Positions 20,941-29,902 of a stretch of 46,484 nucleotides of DNA are shown one piece after another (the stretch's first letter is position 1; the number at the start of each line of letters is the position of its first letter). The stretch is taken from NCBI RefSeq assembly GCF_900102365.1, contig NZ_FOIN01000017.1, positions 7,736 to 54,219 of the forward strand. Direction: 5' to 3'. Under the pieces are notes generated by a model. It did not search any database and was not told where the DNA came from. It was given only the letters and a program-made list of their open reading frames with translations. Both the position numbers and the translations under genes were made by a program. This stretch comes from Thomasclavelia cocleata (GTDB lineage: Bacteria > Bacillota_I > Bacilli_A > Erysipelotrichales > Coprobacillaceae).

Positions 20941-21792
20941 TTATTCTAACTTCATTTTAATCAAATACCAGGTAATATCTGGATAAAGCAACATTGCAAT
21001 AATTTTTTTTATCTTGGATTTACTTTCATAAAATCTTCGCATATTCAAACGTCGTATATATGTTTTCTTTTCACTTTCTGATATAAAATTTTTATCATAT
21101 AAAAATTCAATAACTTCATTTGATGAAATTACCATTTTATCAAAATCACTTGATACATTTTTACCAGAATAAGTATGAATATACAAATTTTCATAATTTA
21201 TAGTTATTTTACAATTATTTTTTAACATTAAAATCCATAAGAGTAAATCATCAGCACCGTTAGTTTTCACTCTATATTCTAACCATTCTTTTGCAATTGC
21301 ATCTTTTTTTATAATACATTGCCCTGGTGAAACAATCATACATCCGATTTTAAAATAATACTTTAAATTTTGGCTTTTCTCTTGATGTTTTCTACTATGA
21401 TATATCATTCCATAATTGAGTGGATTTTCATCAAAACCATTTGCAATAATCATGTCATTATCTTTGATTTTTGTAAACTGTGATACTAGTGCATTTTCTT
21501 TAATTAGATCATCTTGATCAATCATAAAAATATAATTTCCACTTGAATTTAAAATACCATTAACTCTAGAACCATGAATCCCTATATTTTTATGATTAGT
21601 TATTATCTTTATATTTAATCTCTCAAATCCCTGGTAATTTACCTTACAATTTGGACTATCATTAACTATGATTATTTCTACTTTTATTTTATCTATCTGT
21701 TTAATTGCTATCTCTAAAGCAGATAATAACTTTGATAATTCATTATTTCCATTATAAAATGGAATTATTATCGATAAATCGTATTGCATCAT
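20941..21792 (-). CDS. GT2 family glycosyltransferase
   Basis: A 283-residue GT-A enzyme. The N-terminal strand YDLSIIIPFYNGNNEL and the metal/nucleotide-sugar motif FMIDQDDLI (about residue 90) are family hallmarks; the rest is variable and sets acceptor specificity, which I cannot read. The ATG at 21792 overlaps the stop of the previous gene as TAATG, with GGTGGA 4 bases upstream. It is the last gene of a three-GT2 unit. Confidence 0.85.
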   Translation of the reverse strand: MMQYDLSIIIPFYNGNNELSKLLSALEIAIKQIDKIKVEIIIVNDSPNCKVNYQGFERLNIKIITNHKNIGIHGSRVNGILNSSGNYIFMIDQDDLIKENALVSQFTKIKDNDMIIANGFDENPLNYGMIYHSRKHQEKSQNLKYYFKIGCMIVSPGQCIIKKDAIAKEWLEYRVKTNGADDLLLWILMLKNNCKITINYENLYIHTYSGKNVSSDFDKMVISSNEVIEFLYDKNFISESEKKTYIRRLNMRRFYESKSKIKKIIAMLLYPDITWYLIKMKLE

Positions 21793-22742
21793 TATTTCCA
21801 CCTATCCACTCTTTTATATACAACTTTTAATAAAGGTCGTAAATAAATATATATGTACAGTGCATATCTATTTTTCTTTCTAATATTTTGATCTTTTAAT
21901 ACATCTTTTCCATATTTTCTAATTATTTTTTTTGCTTTTTCAATTGTATCTTTATATTCAAAAGTATTTGGTGCATTTAAATAAACCCTTAAAGCTCCTG
22001 CTACATTATATGATTTAGCAGCATTTTGCAGATTAATATCTTTATCACTAGCAAACTCACATATTTTATCACATATATTTAAAATAACATTATCTTTCTT
22101 TGAATATTTTTTAGTCGTTATACTATTTTCATGATGTACATATCCATATAATTCCATTTCTCCATAAATAATTTTATTACATTGATAAAATAATTCATGC
22201 ATTATATCAATATCCTCAAAAATTATTCCTTCTGTAAACCTAATATTTTTAAATAATTCTCTTTTATACAATTTACCCCAAGCACTTGGTAAAAAACTTT
22301 TTTGATACCAAAGCTCACATATTGCATTATTACGATTATAGAAATGAAGCTTCCCAGTACTTTTAAAGCTAACAACATCATCAAAAATATGTTTTGCGTT
22401 ACAAATTGATATATCAGCATCATTATTTTTCATCATCTCAATAAGTATCCTGCACAATTCATCTGATACAATATCGTCACTATCAATAAACATTAAATAT
22501 TCGCCATTAGCATGTTCAATTCCAACATTTCTTGCACTCGACAAGCCACCATTAGTTTTATGAATAACTTTTATTCTACTATCTTTTTTTTGCCACCTAT
22601 CACAAATGATCCCACTATTATCACTAGCTCCATCATCAATTAGAATTATTTCAATATTTCGATATGTTTGGTTTACTACACTTTGTAAACATTTATCGAG
22701 ATACAGTTCGACATTATACACAGGTATTATTATACTAATCAT
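21792..22742 (-). CDS. GT2 family glycosyltransferase (EpsJ/CpsI-like)
   Basis: A 316-residue enzyme with the very typical N-terminus ISIIIPVYNVELYLDKCL and QSVVNQTY, IDDGASDNS, GLSSARNVGIEHANGEYLMFIDSDD (DxD at about 89-91), and FEDIDIMHELF near residue 178. Matches the processive-type capsular GT2 group that adds glucose, galactose or their N-acetyl forms. Start overlaps the upstream gene by 8 bases. Donor sugar not deducible. Confidence 0.88.
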   Translation of the reverse strand: MISIIIPVYNVELYLDKCLQSVVNQTYRNIEIILIDDGASDNSGIICDRWQKKDSRIKVIHKTNGGLSSARNVGIEHANGEYLMFIDSDDIVSDELCRILIEMMKNNDADISICNAKHIFDDVVSFKSTGKLHFYNRNNAICELWYQKSFLPSAWGKLYKRELFKNIRFTEGIIFEDIDIMHELFYQCNKIIYGEMELYGYVHHENSITTKKYSKKDNVILNICDKICEFASDKDINLQNAAKSYNVAGALRVYLNAPNTFEYKDTIEKAKKIIRKYGKDVLKDQNIRKKNRYALYIYIYLRPLLKVVYKRVDRWK

Positions 22743-23718
22743 TTTTTTCTCCTAAATCATTTTTTCTTACTATACTTACTATATCACCTAAAAATGTTTT
22801 TAATCTTCCAAATTCATGATATTTTCCACTAATATAATATTTAACTAATTTAAATATCTTTGCTTTTTTAATATATTTAATTCGATCTTTTAAATATCTC
22901 TTATTTCTTAAACACATTTCACGATCCTGAGATGTTAAATCTAAATTTAGTACATATTCAATATTTTCTAATTCTGATTCTAAATAGCTGATTCTATCTT
23001 TAGTTCGTTTATCTTTATTTTCTAAAAAAGTTTCATCAACTTCATCCAATCCAATTGTATTAGCATCATGAATTCGATAATCAATTAATTTCTCATTATA
23101 AAAATAACACCCATTATGTATTGAAGCAATTAAATTCAAATCCCAATCATGTGGCAATTTACCTTTAGTAACCTGCAAATATTCATTAACTAATTCTTTT
23201 CTAACTGCCATTGTACACCCTTGAGCAATATTATTTCTCAAAAGATACTTTAAATCAATCTCAGTTAATTTTTTTGTTATTTTAAAATCAATTATATTAT
23301 TATTTGATTTATTTTTACTTTGTTTAATTGTGAATGGCTCATCATTTTGGTTTATGAAATTAAAACTTGATGATATCGCCAATATATCGTTATTCATCAC
23401 TGCTAGAATCTTTTCAACTTTATCAGTATGCCATATATCATCTTGATCTGCTAAAAATATAATATCTCCATTTACTAATGATAATCCTTTTTTAAAATTA
23501 TTTTTATATCCTAAATTTTTTTTATTTATAATTAGTTTCCAATTATATAACTTATTTTTTTTAATAAATTCTTCAATTATTTCAACTGATTTATCTTTTG
23601 AACAATCATCTATCAAAATAACTTCTTCTATTTTTTTTGTTTGATTAATAATTGATCTAAGTTGTCTAATTAGATATTTTTCACCATTATAAACAGCCAT
23701 AATTATTGATATTTTCAT
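22735..23718 (-). CDS. GT2 family glycosyltransferase (rhamnosyltransferase-like)
   Basis: A 327-residue enzyme. MAVYNGEKYLIRQLRSIINQT, IDDCSKDKS and FLADQDDIW (DxD near 92) fit the RgpB/WchB-type subgroup often assigned as alpha-1,3-rhamnosyltransferases; PHDWDLNLIA near 195 is also typical. It is paralogous in style to the gene at 38112-39104, which shares NGEKYI, NQT/HQT and DQDDIW. GGTGGG precedes the ATG. First gene of its unit, divergent from licD-like. Confidence 0.86.
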   Translation of the reverse strand: MKISIIMAVYNGEKYLIRQLRSIINQTKKIEEVILIDDCSKDKSVEIIEEFIKKNKLYNWKLIINKKNLGYKNNFKKGLSLVNGDIIFLADQDDIWHTDKVEKILAVMNNDILAISSSFNFINQNDEPFTIKQSKNKSNNNIIDFKITKKLTEIDLKYLLRNNIAQGCTMAVRKELVNEYLQVTKGKLPHDWDLNLIASIHNGCYFYNEKLIDYRIHDANTIGLDEVDETFLENKDKRTKDRISYLESELENIEYVLNLDLTSQDREMCLRNKRYLKDRIKYIKKAKIFKLVKYYISGKYHEFGRLKTFLGDIVSIVRKNDLGEKND

Positions 23719-23749
23719 AATCCCACCACACTTTATTTTTTATAAAAAA

Positions 23750-23797
23750 CTAGTATCAATTATAACTAATACTAGCATTTTTATTTTTAATAATCAA
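23750..23797 (-). promoter_or_regulatory. Promoter with a 26-base palindrome over the -10 box
   Basis: TTGATT (23792-23797), 17 bases, TAGTAT (23769-23774) with an extended -10 TG. The -10 lies inside a 26-base palindrome (23750-23775; outer 7 bp perfect, two G-U-type mismatches inside). T-runs flank it on both strands, so it can also fold as a terminator-like hairpin. It may be an operator or an attenuator. Confidence 0.45.
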
Positions 23798-23878
23798 TTT
23801 CTTTTAAGTGTTTAAATTTTAAATCTAAATTTTTATTAATTATATCTTAAATATTTATTAATAATTATTAATAAATTC

Positions 23879-23907
23879 TTTAAGAATTCTACAACCTATG
23901 TTAAGAT
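23879..23907 (+). promoter_or_regulatory. Promoter candidate of the licD-family gene
   Basis: Extended -10 TG-T-TAAGAT (23899-23907) with a weak -35 TTTAAG at 17 bases. The transcript would begin about 27 bases before the ATG. Confidence 0.35.
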
Positions 23908-23939
23908 ATTTTGTAATAAAGATAAAAAGGAACGATAAA

Positions 23940-24761
23940 ATGAAACAAATTTCTTCTCAAGACATACAATCATTAGAATTAAATATTTTAAAAGCATTTA
24001 AAAATTTTGCTCAGGAAAATAATATAATATATTATTTATGTGGTGGAACTTTATTAGGTGCTATACGTCACAAAGGTTTCATACCTTGGGATGATGATAT
24101 TGATATCTGTATTCCAAGAAATTCATATGATAAACTAATAGAATTAGTAAAGGAAGATAGATATATTGAAAATACTTCTTATAAATTCTGTCTGCCATTA
24201 GATGATAATTATATTTATCCATATATTAAAGTTGTTGATACTAATACTATTGTATATGAAAAAGATATAAAAAAAGAATATTGTTTAGGAGTATGGATTG
24301 ATATCTTCCCATTAGATGAATTTCCAAAAACTAGTCCTGAAATAAAAAAAGTAGTAAAAAAACATTCAAATTATAAATTTTTTAATAAAATCTATGTATC
24401 AGGGAATTTATCAACACCATTAAAAAAAATAATTGCTTTTTTTGCTAAAATATTTTATTCAATTGTTTGCTTTAATAAAGACAATAAATATTGGGTTACA
24501 AAAATATTATCACTTGTTAAAAATTATGATTCTAATTATATTGGTAATTTAGTGTGGCCAAATCAATATAGAGAAATATTTGATAAATCAGTTTATGCTG
24601 AGACTTTAGAATACCAATTTGGAGATGAATTTTTTCCTATTCCAGCTGGTTATGACGAATATCTAACAAATATGTATGGAAACTATATGGAATTACCTAA
24701 ACCATCTGAGCGTGTATTTCATGATTTTGAAGCATATATTTTAGACAACGATAAAAATTAA
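23940..24761 (+). CDS. LicD family phosphotransferase
   Basis: A 273-residue protein with the LicD nucleotidyltransferase-like motif YYLCGGTLLGAIRHKGFIPW followed by DDDIDI (metal-binding Asp). Family members transfer phosphocholine or another CDP-linked alcohol phosphate (for example ribitol or glycerol phosphate) to surface glycans. GVWIDIFPLDEFP and GYDEYLTNMYGNYMELP are also typical. Start 23940 has AAGGA 7 bases upstream, rejecting an earlier ATG at 23898 that lies in the promoter. It is the only gene of the locus on the plus strand between 17 and 43 kb. No CDP-choline genes (licABC) are visible, so the substituent is open. Confidence 0.88.
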   Translation: MKQISSQDIQSLELNILKAFKNFAQENNIIYYLCGGTLLGAIRHKGFIPWDDDIDICIPRNSYDKLIELVKEDRYIENTSYKFCLPLDDNYIYPYIKVVDTNTIVYEKDIKKEYCLGVWIDIFPLDEFPKTSPEIKKVVKKHSNYKFFNKIYVSGNLSTPLKKIIAFFAKIFYSIVCFNKDNKYWVTKILSLVKNYDSNYIGNLVWPNQYREIFDKSVYAETLEYQFGDEFFPIPAGYDEYLTNMYGNYMELPKPSERVFHDFEAYILDNDKN

Positions 24762-24771
24762 AATTATACTT

Positions 24772-24795
24772 GATCACGCATTGCGTGATTTTTTT
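24772..24795 (+). terminator. Terminator of the licD-family gene
   Basis: ATCACGC / GCGTGAT stem, 3-base loop, followed by seven T. Confidence 0.9.
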
Positions 24796-24797
24796 AT

Positions 24798-24826
24798 AAA
24801 AAAGAAGAAGCAAGATATCTGCTTCT
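24798..24826 (-). terminator. Terminator of the rfbD operon
   Basis: On the minus strand AGAAGCA / TGCTTCT with a 7-base loop and then TCTTTTTT, 15 bases after the rfbD stop. Confidence 0.8.
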
Positions 24827-24840
24827 AATTTTAGTCATAC

Positions 24841-25683
24841 TTATTTTTCAATTTTCTCTAAATATCTACCTAAAGCATCTTGCCATGTAGGTAAACGTTT
24901 AAATCCATTTTTATCTAACATTTCTTTTGACATTCTACTATTGCTTGGTCTTTTAGCTTTAGCTGGAAAAGCATTTGAATCTACTGGAGTAACCTCAACA
25001 TCCATTTTTGCTTGTTTGAATATTTCACATGCAAATTCATACCATGAGCATAATCCCTCATTAGTTGCATGATAGGTTCCATATTTGTCAGTTAAAATCA
25101 TATCTACTGCTAATTTAGATAGATCATATGTATATGTTGGTGATCCAATTTGATCATTTACAACACTTACTGCCCCTCTTTCTTTTCCTAAACGAAGCAT
25201 AGTTTTAATAAAGTTATTACCATTAACACCAAATACCCAGGCAATTCTAACAATAAAATGCTTTTCTAAAGCTTCAACTGCTAATTCCCCTTCATATTTA
25301 GTTTGACCATACACATTTAATGGATTTCTTTTATCATATTCATTCCAAGGCTGATCTCCTTGTCCATCAAATACATAATCTGTAGAAAAATACATTATTG
25401 GGATATCTAATTCTTTGCAAACCTTAGCAATATTTTTAGTTCCATCTACATTTACTTTAGTACATGCTTCAACCTCATCCTCTGCTTTATCTACTGCTGT
25501 CCATGCAGCACAGTGAACTATAGCATCATAATTTCCAGATTTAATTATTTCTTCTACCTTTTTAGAATCTGTAATATCCATTTCTTCGACATCTACACCA
25601 ATTGCTTCAATATTTCTTTTTTTGCATTCATTTACAATATCATGCCCTAATTGACCTTTAACACCAGTTACTAATAATTTCAT
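24841..25683 (-). CDS. rfbD: dTDP-4-dehydrorhamnose reductase
   Basis: A 280-residue short-chain reductase: NAD(P) loop TGVKGQLG at 6-13, FSTDYVFDG at about 99-107 and the catalytic pair Y125-x-x-x-K129 (YGQTK). It makes the last step to dTDP-L-rhamnose in the cytosol. AGGAGG lies 9 bases before the ATG. It is the last gene of the exporter operon, 13 bases after the tandem GT2. The other three dTDP-rhamnose genes (rmlA, rmlB, rmlC) are not in the window. Confidence 0.95.
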   Translation of the reverse strand: MKLLVTGVKGQLGHDIVNECKKRNIEAIGVDVEEMDITDSKKVEEIIKSGNYDAIVHCAAWTAVDKAEDEVEACTKVNVDGTKNIAKVCKELDIPIMYFSTDYVFDGQGDQPWNEYDKRNPLNVYGQTKYEGELAVEALEKHFIVRIAWVFGVNGNNFIKTMLRLGKERGAVSVVNDQIGSPTYTYDLSKLAVDMILTDKYGTYHATNEGLCSWYEFACEIFKQAKMDVEVTPVDSNAFPAKAKRPSNSRMSKEMLDKNGFKRLPTWQDALGRYLEKIEK

Positions 25684-25696
25684 AGATGTTTTCCTC

Positions 25697-27859
25697 CTAT
25701 TTTCTATCTAACACAAACGCTTTTTTTAAACTAAAGTTTGGGTTATAAAACTTATCATCAAATAAAACATTTGACCATTTATCTTTCATATAATCATGCT
25801 CTGAAACAAATCTCTTGTATTTTTCACTTGTAGTATCTAATCCTCTAGATTTTGATTCATGATGATATAATTCCACATGATTTAAACATACATTGTAGTA
25901 ACCTTTTTCTAATAATTTTAAATTAAAATCGATATCATTGAAAGCTACTTGTAAATATTCTTCTAAACCACCAGCTTCGATAAATTTTTCTTTTGATACC
26001 ATCAAACAAGCCGCAGTTACTGCACTATAATTAAATGGCACAGATAATCTTCCATAAAAACCTGGATCCTCTTTTCCACATCCAATAAATGTATGTTGAG
26101 CAATTCCACCAATTCCTAAAATTACTCCTGCATGTTGTACTGTATTATCTGGATATAATAATTTAGCTCCTACAGCTCCAATATGTGGCTGCATTGCATA
26201 CCCTACCATTAATTCTAACCAGTTTGGAGTGATAATTTCAGTATCATTATTTAAAAGTACTATATATTCACCATTAGCTTCCTTTACACCTTGGTTATTT
26301 ATTTTAGAATAGTTAAATTCATAGTTTGCATCAATTACTCTAAAATTATCATACAAACCTTTATATTTATCAAATAATGCAAATGTTTCTTCTTTTTGGC
26401 TATTATTATTCATTACAATAACTTCAAAATTTTTATATGTTGTTTTTTCATATAAAGATTTTAAACATTGTTCTGTTACATCAGGGTAATCTTTTGTCGG
26501 AATAATGATAGAAATTAATGGTTCAATTTCATATTTATACTCAACTATATAATATGGGACTTTTGGATGTACTTTAACATTAGCATTTATCCCTCTACGT
26601 TCCATAGCATCTGCTACAGCCTGACGTCCTCTTTCAATTGCATAACCTTTGTTATCGATTTCAGCCGCAGTTGAGCCCTCAATCATTCGCCAATGATAAA
26701 GTATCTTAGGAATATGATAAATTCTTTCTGGTGTAGTTTGTTCAAAGAAGCGTAAGAATATATCATAATCTTGTGCACCTTCTAACCCTACTCTAAATCC
26801 ACCGATTTTATCAACAATACTTTTTCTCATAATTTCAAAATGACAAATATAGTTACTTCCTAAAATACTATCAGGTGCATAATCTGATTTAAAATGAGGA
26901 TCTCTTCTTTTTCCAGCTAAGTCTATTTTATCCTCATCACTATAAATAAAATCTAAACTCTGATTTTCATTTAATACTCTTACACATTCATATAATGCAT
27001 TTTTTGTAAGTAAATCGTCATTATCCATCAAACCAATAAATTCACCTGATGCAATTGATAGAGCATCATTAGTTGCTTTTGAAATATGCCCGTTTTCTTT
27101 TCGATGAAATACTTTAATTCTATTATCCTTTTTCTCATACTCAGCTAATGTATCTAGTGTTTCTTTTAATGTAGAACAATCATTAGATAAACAAATCTCA
27201 AAATTTTGATATGTTTGATTCAAAATAGAATCTAGGCATTCAGATAAATATTTTCTTTCAACATTATAAACAGGAATACAAATACTAATTAACGGATTAT
27301 AATCAAAAGATAATATTTCTTTTTCTTCTTTTTCATTGATTTCTAACCATTCTAAATAATCTTCTTGTTTCATAAAATTATAGAATGTTATTTCTTCTTC
27401 TAAACGACTTAAATTATATTTTACTCTTTTTATACTACCTTTAAAAGTATGATTTTTTAATATAAACTTTAACTCCTTAAATAATACACGAATTATATAT
27501 TTTAACTTTCTAAATCGATGAGACATATTTCCAAATATTTTTCGCAAAATCATTCGGATTTTAGACTTAATTCTTTTCATTCTTGTATTTTCTCTAATAC
27601 AAACCAACTGTCTTTCATTATTAGCTATCAAATATACTTTTACAAGCTTGTCATTATTTGTTAATGAAACAATTAATTCATAATTATCAGATGCTAAATC
27701 TGGTTTAAATTTGGCATTCCTTTTAACACCATCAACTTCAACTTCAAAATCATATTTTTCTAAATCACAGTTTCCATACATAATAAAGGTTGGATTAATA
27801 ATCCCATGTACATGGGCATCTCTAACATTTATATAATCTATATCAATAATTTCTTTCAT
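25697..27859 (-). CDS. Tandem GT2 glycosyltransferase with N-terminal beta module
   Basis: A 720-residue protein. Residues about 1-100: a beta-rich module of unknown fold; 100-185: basic helical linker; two GT2 domains follow. The first has ISICIPVYNVERKYLSECL and LMDNDDLL, the second ISIIIPTKDYPDVTEQCL and LLNNDTEI. The order and the AACLMVSKEKF / FNDIDFNLKLLEKGY part match RgpF-neighbour/rhamnan-type bifunctional transferases that act with ABC exporters. Start 27859 (AGGTTG upstream) avoids a 29-base overlap with the permease. Two different linkages can be made by one chain; which ones is unknown. Confidence 0.85.
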   Translation of the reverse strand: MKEIIDIDYINVRDAHVHGIINPTFIMYGNCDLEKYDFEVEVDGVKRNAKFKPDLASDNYELIVSLTNNDKLVKVYLIANNERQLVCIRENTRMKRIKSKIRMILRKIFGNMSHRFRKLKYIIRVLFKELKFILKNHTFKGSIKRVKYNLSRLEEEITFYNFMKQEDYLEWLEINEKEEKEILSFDYNPLISICIPVYNVERKYLSECLDSILNQTYQNFEICLSNDCSTLKETLDTLAEYEKKDNRIKVFHRKENGHISKATNDALSIASGEFIGLMDNDDLLTKNALYECVRVLNENQSLDFIYSDEDKIDLAGKRRDPHFKSDYAPDSILGSNYICHFEIMRKSIVDKIGGFRVGLEGAQDYDIFLRFFEQTTPERIYHIPKILYHWRMIEGSTAAEIDNKGYAIERGRQAVADAMERRGINANVKVHPKVPYYIVEYKYEIEPLISIIIPTKDYPDVTEQCLKSLYEKTTYKNFEVIVMNNNSQKEETFALFDKYKGLYDNFRVIDANYEFNYSKINNQGVKEANGEYIVLLNNDTEIITPNWLELMVGYAMQPHIGAVGAKLLYPDNTVQHAGVILGIGGIAQHTFIGCGKEDPGFYGRLSVPFNYSAVTAACLMVSKEKFIEAGGLEEYLQVAFNDIDFNLKLLEKGYYNVCLNHVELYHHESKSRGLDTTSEKYKRFVSEHDYMKDKWSNVLFDDKFYNPNFSLKKAFVLDRK

Positions 27860-27875
27860 AATCAACCTGCCAAAT

Positions 27876-28649
27876 TTAAATTTCTTCTGCAAAACCTTTT
27901 TCAAGTTTTCTAAATATTTTCAAACCGATATAAAAACATATTCCAGCAATAACTAGTATATAAATAATACTAGCAAGTGATGGTAAAGTATGATACATAA
28001 ATAAATCACGATATGCATTTACAATTTGTGTAAATGGATTTAAATTTAAAACCCATCTTATTACACTTGGAAATACTTCTGCTGGATATAATATTGGTGT
28101 AGCATAAAATAACATATTAATAATAAATTGGATAATATATTCAGTATCCTGAACATATACATTAATCGCACTTAACCCTAATACTAGACCAGATGTAATT
28201 AAAAACTGAATTATTGCGATAAATGGCACTAAAATTATATGCCAGCTTACTCCCAAGCCTCCAAAAACACAGAATAAAACAATAATAATACATGCAATAA
28301 AAAAATTAACTAAACCACTTAAAGAAGCAGATATTGGTAAAATTTCTCTGGGAAAATATACTTTATTAACTATACCTGCATTATTTTTAATACTTCCCAT
28401 TCCTAGTCCCATTACTGTTGTAAAGAAATTCCAAGGGATTACTCCACAAATTAGATATTGTAAATAGTTTTCAGTTTTAATTCTCATAATATATGGAAAA
28501 ACAATTGCATATACAACAACCATTAATAAAGGATTTAAAAAAGACCAAAGTATACCTAAAAAAGATCCTTTATATTTCCCTCTAATATCTTTTTTTACAT
28601 TGGTTTTCAGTAATTCACGATATTCATATAAATCTTTTATTAGTTTCAT
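27876..28649 (-). CDS. ABC-2 polysaccharide exporter permease (Wzm/TagG/RgpC-like)
   Basis: A 257-residue protein with six membrane helices. The N-terminal amphipathic region with KDIRGKYKGSFLGILWSFLNPL is the signature of O-antigen, teichoic acid and rhamnan exporters. It pairs with the ATPase encoded immediately upstream (10-base gap), with AGAGGT before its ATG. It should move a lipid-linked glycan across the membrane. Confidence 0.93.
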   Translation of the reverse strand: MKLIKDLYEYRELLKTNVKKDIRGKYKGSFLGILWSFLNPLLMVVVYAIVFPYIMRIKTENYLQYLICGVIPWNFFTTVMGLGMGSIKNNAGIVNKVYFPREILPISASLSGLVNFFIACIIIVLFCVFGGLGVSWHIILVPFIAIIQFLITSGLVLGLSAINVYVQDTEYIIQFIINMLFYATPILYPAEVFPSVIRWVLNLNPFTQIVNAYRDLFMYHTLPSLASIIYILVIAGICFYIGLKIFRKLEKGFAEEI

Positions 28650-28659
28650 TTTTATACCT

Positions 28660-29790
28660 CTATATAATATTTACTTTTAAATCCTTTTGAGAAATTATAT
28701 TACCTTTATTATCTATTAACTGTGCTATTATTAAATGTTCTCCCATTTCATGACCATTCATATCTACAACATAAGTAAAACCACATTCATCATCGTTTGT
28801 TCCATAACCACCATATTTTTCCTGATATGCCATTAATACATCTTCACGTTTTACTAAATGATGTAATGTCAATTCTTCATCATCAAAAAATACTTTCAGC
28901 TTTCGATCAATACAATCACTTAGATACCATCCTGAAACTGCAAAACTATTTCTCTTAAAATTAATTTCTTCAAATGATTTAGGAACATCTATAACAATAA
29001 TTCCATGATAATTATCATCTTCTTTTTGTTTCTTTTTTGCTTCCTCTTTATGATCTATTTTAACTTGTTTTAAATATTCATCAATTACATATACTGGATC
29101 ACCATCTAACCTAAATTCACCTTTATAAATCCATACTGCTCGATTACACAAATCTTTTACTGTATCTAAACTATGTGAAACAATCACAATTGTTTTATCA
29201 CTATCTCGTAATTCTTTTAATTTATCAAAACATTTGTCTTGAAAATGTTGATCACCAACCGCTAAAATTTCATCAATTAATAATATCTCAGCATCTACAT
29301 TTATCGCAATCGAAAAAGCTAATCTCATATACATCCCAGATGAATATGTACGTATTGGATTATCAATAAATTCTCCTAATTCAGAAAATGCAATAATATC
29401 ATCAACGCGTTTTTCTATTTCTTTTCTAGTTAATCCAAATACTGCTGCATTAAAATATATATTCTCTCTTCCAGTAAAATCTGGGTGAAACCCTGCTCCT
29501 AATTCTAATAAGGAAGTTAACTTACCATTTGTTTCAATTGTTCCATCATTTGGATAAATAATCTTTGTCATCAATTTTAAAAGTGTTGATTTACCACTAC
29601 CATTTGTTCCAATTAAACAAACACTTTCACCTTTTCTTATATCTAAATTAATATTTTTTAAAACAGTATGTACTTCTTTTTTATTTTTTCTAGAAGATAC
29701 TAGTCTTTCTTTTAAAGTATGTGCCTTATCATATTCCATTTTGAAGTATTTGGTCATATTTCTAACTTCGATCGCATTATTTATATCCAT
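28660..29790 (-). CDS. ABC exporter ATPase with C-terminal beta domain (Wzt/TagH/RgpD-like)
   Basis: A 376-residue protein. ATPase domain about 1-245: Walker A GTNGSGKST (61-69), signature YSSGMYMRLAFS, Walker B ILLIDEILAVGD, H-loop IVSHS. After a charged linker (KEEAKKKQKEDD) comes a 120-residue beta-rich domain, in the place where Wzt has its glycan-recognition domain. Such domains can select which finished chain is exported; that is inferred here. GGAGGA precedes the ATG and a strong promoter lies 27 bases upstream, so this gene opens the operon that ends in rfbD. Confidence 0.93.
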   Translation of the reverse strand: MDINNAIEVRNMTKYFKMEYDKAHTLKERLVSSRKNKKEVHTVLKNINLDIRKGESVCLIGTNGSGKSTLLKLMTKIIYPNDGTIETNGKLTSLLELGAGFHPDFTGRENIYFNAAVFGLTRKEIEKRVDDIIAFSELGEFIDNPIRTYSSGMYMRLAFSIAINVDAEILLIDEILAVGDQHFQDKCFDKLKELRDSDKTIVIVSHSLDTVKDLCNRAVWIYKGEFRLDGDPVYVIDEYLKQVKIDHKEEAKKKQKEDDNYHGIIVIDVPKSFEEINFKRNSFAVSGWYLSDCIDRKLKVFFDDEELTLHHLVKREDVLMAYQEKYGGYGTNDDECGFTYVVDMNGHEMGEHLIIAQLIDNKGNIISQKDLKVNII

Positions 29791-29816
29791 AAGTCCTCCA
29801 TTTATATTTTGCCCGT

Positions 29817-29844
29817 ATTATATCATATAAATGCTTAATTTCAA
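29817..29844 (-). promoter_or_regulatory. Promoter of the ABC exporter / rfbD operon
   Basis: TTGAAA, 16 bases, TATAAT (5/6 and 6/6) on the minus strand; predicted leader of about 20 bases carrying GGAGGA. Confidence 0.65.
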
Positions 29845-29902
29845 ATTTATTATATTTTAACACATAATTTTTATTGTGCATACATAGATACATTAGTAAT
29901 TA

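Noticed and set aside
22223-22423. Minus-strand 66-codon frame
   Set aside because: Lies inside the GT2 gene at 21792-22742 in another frame.
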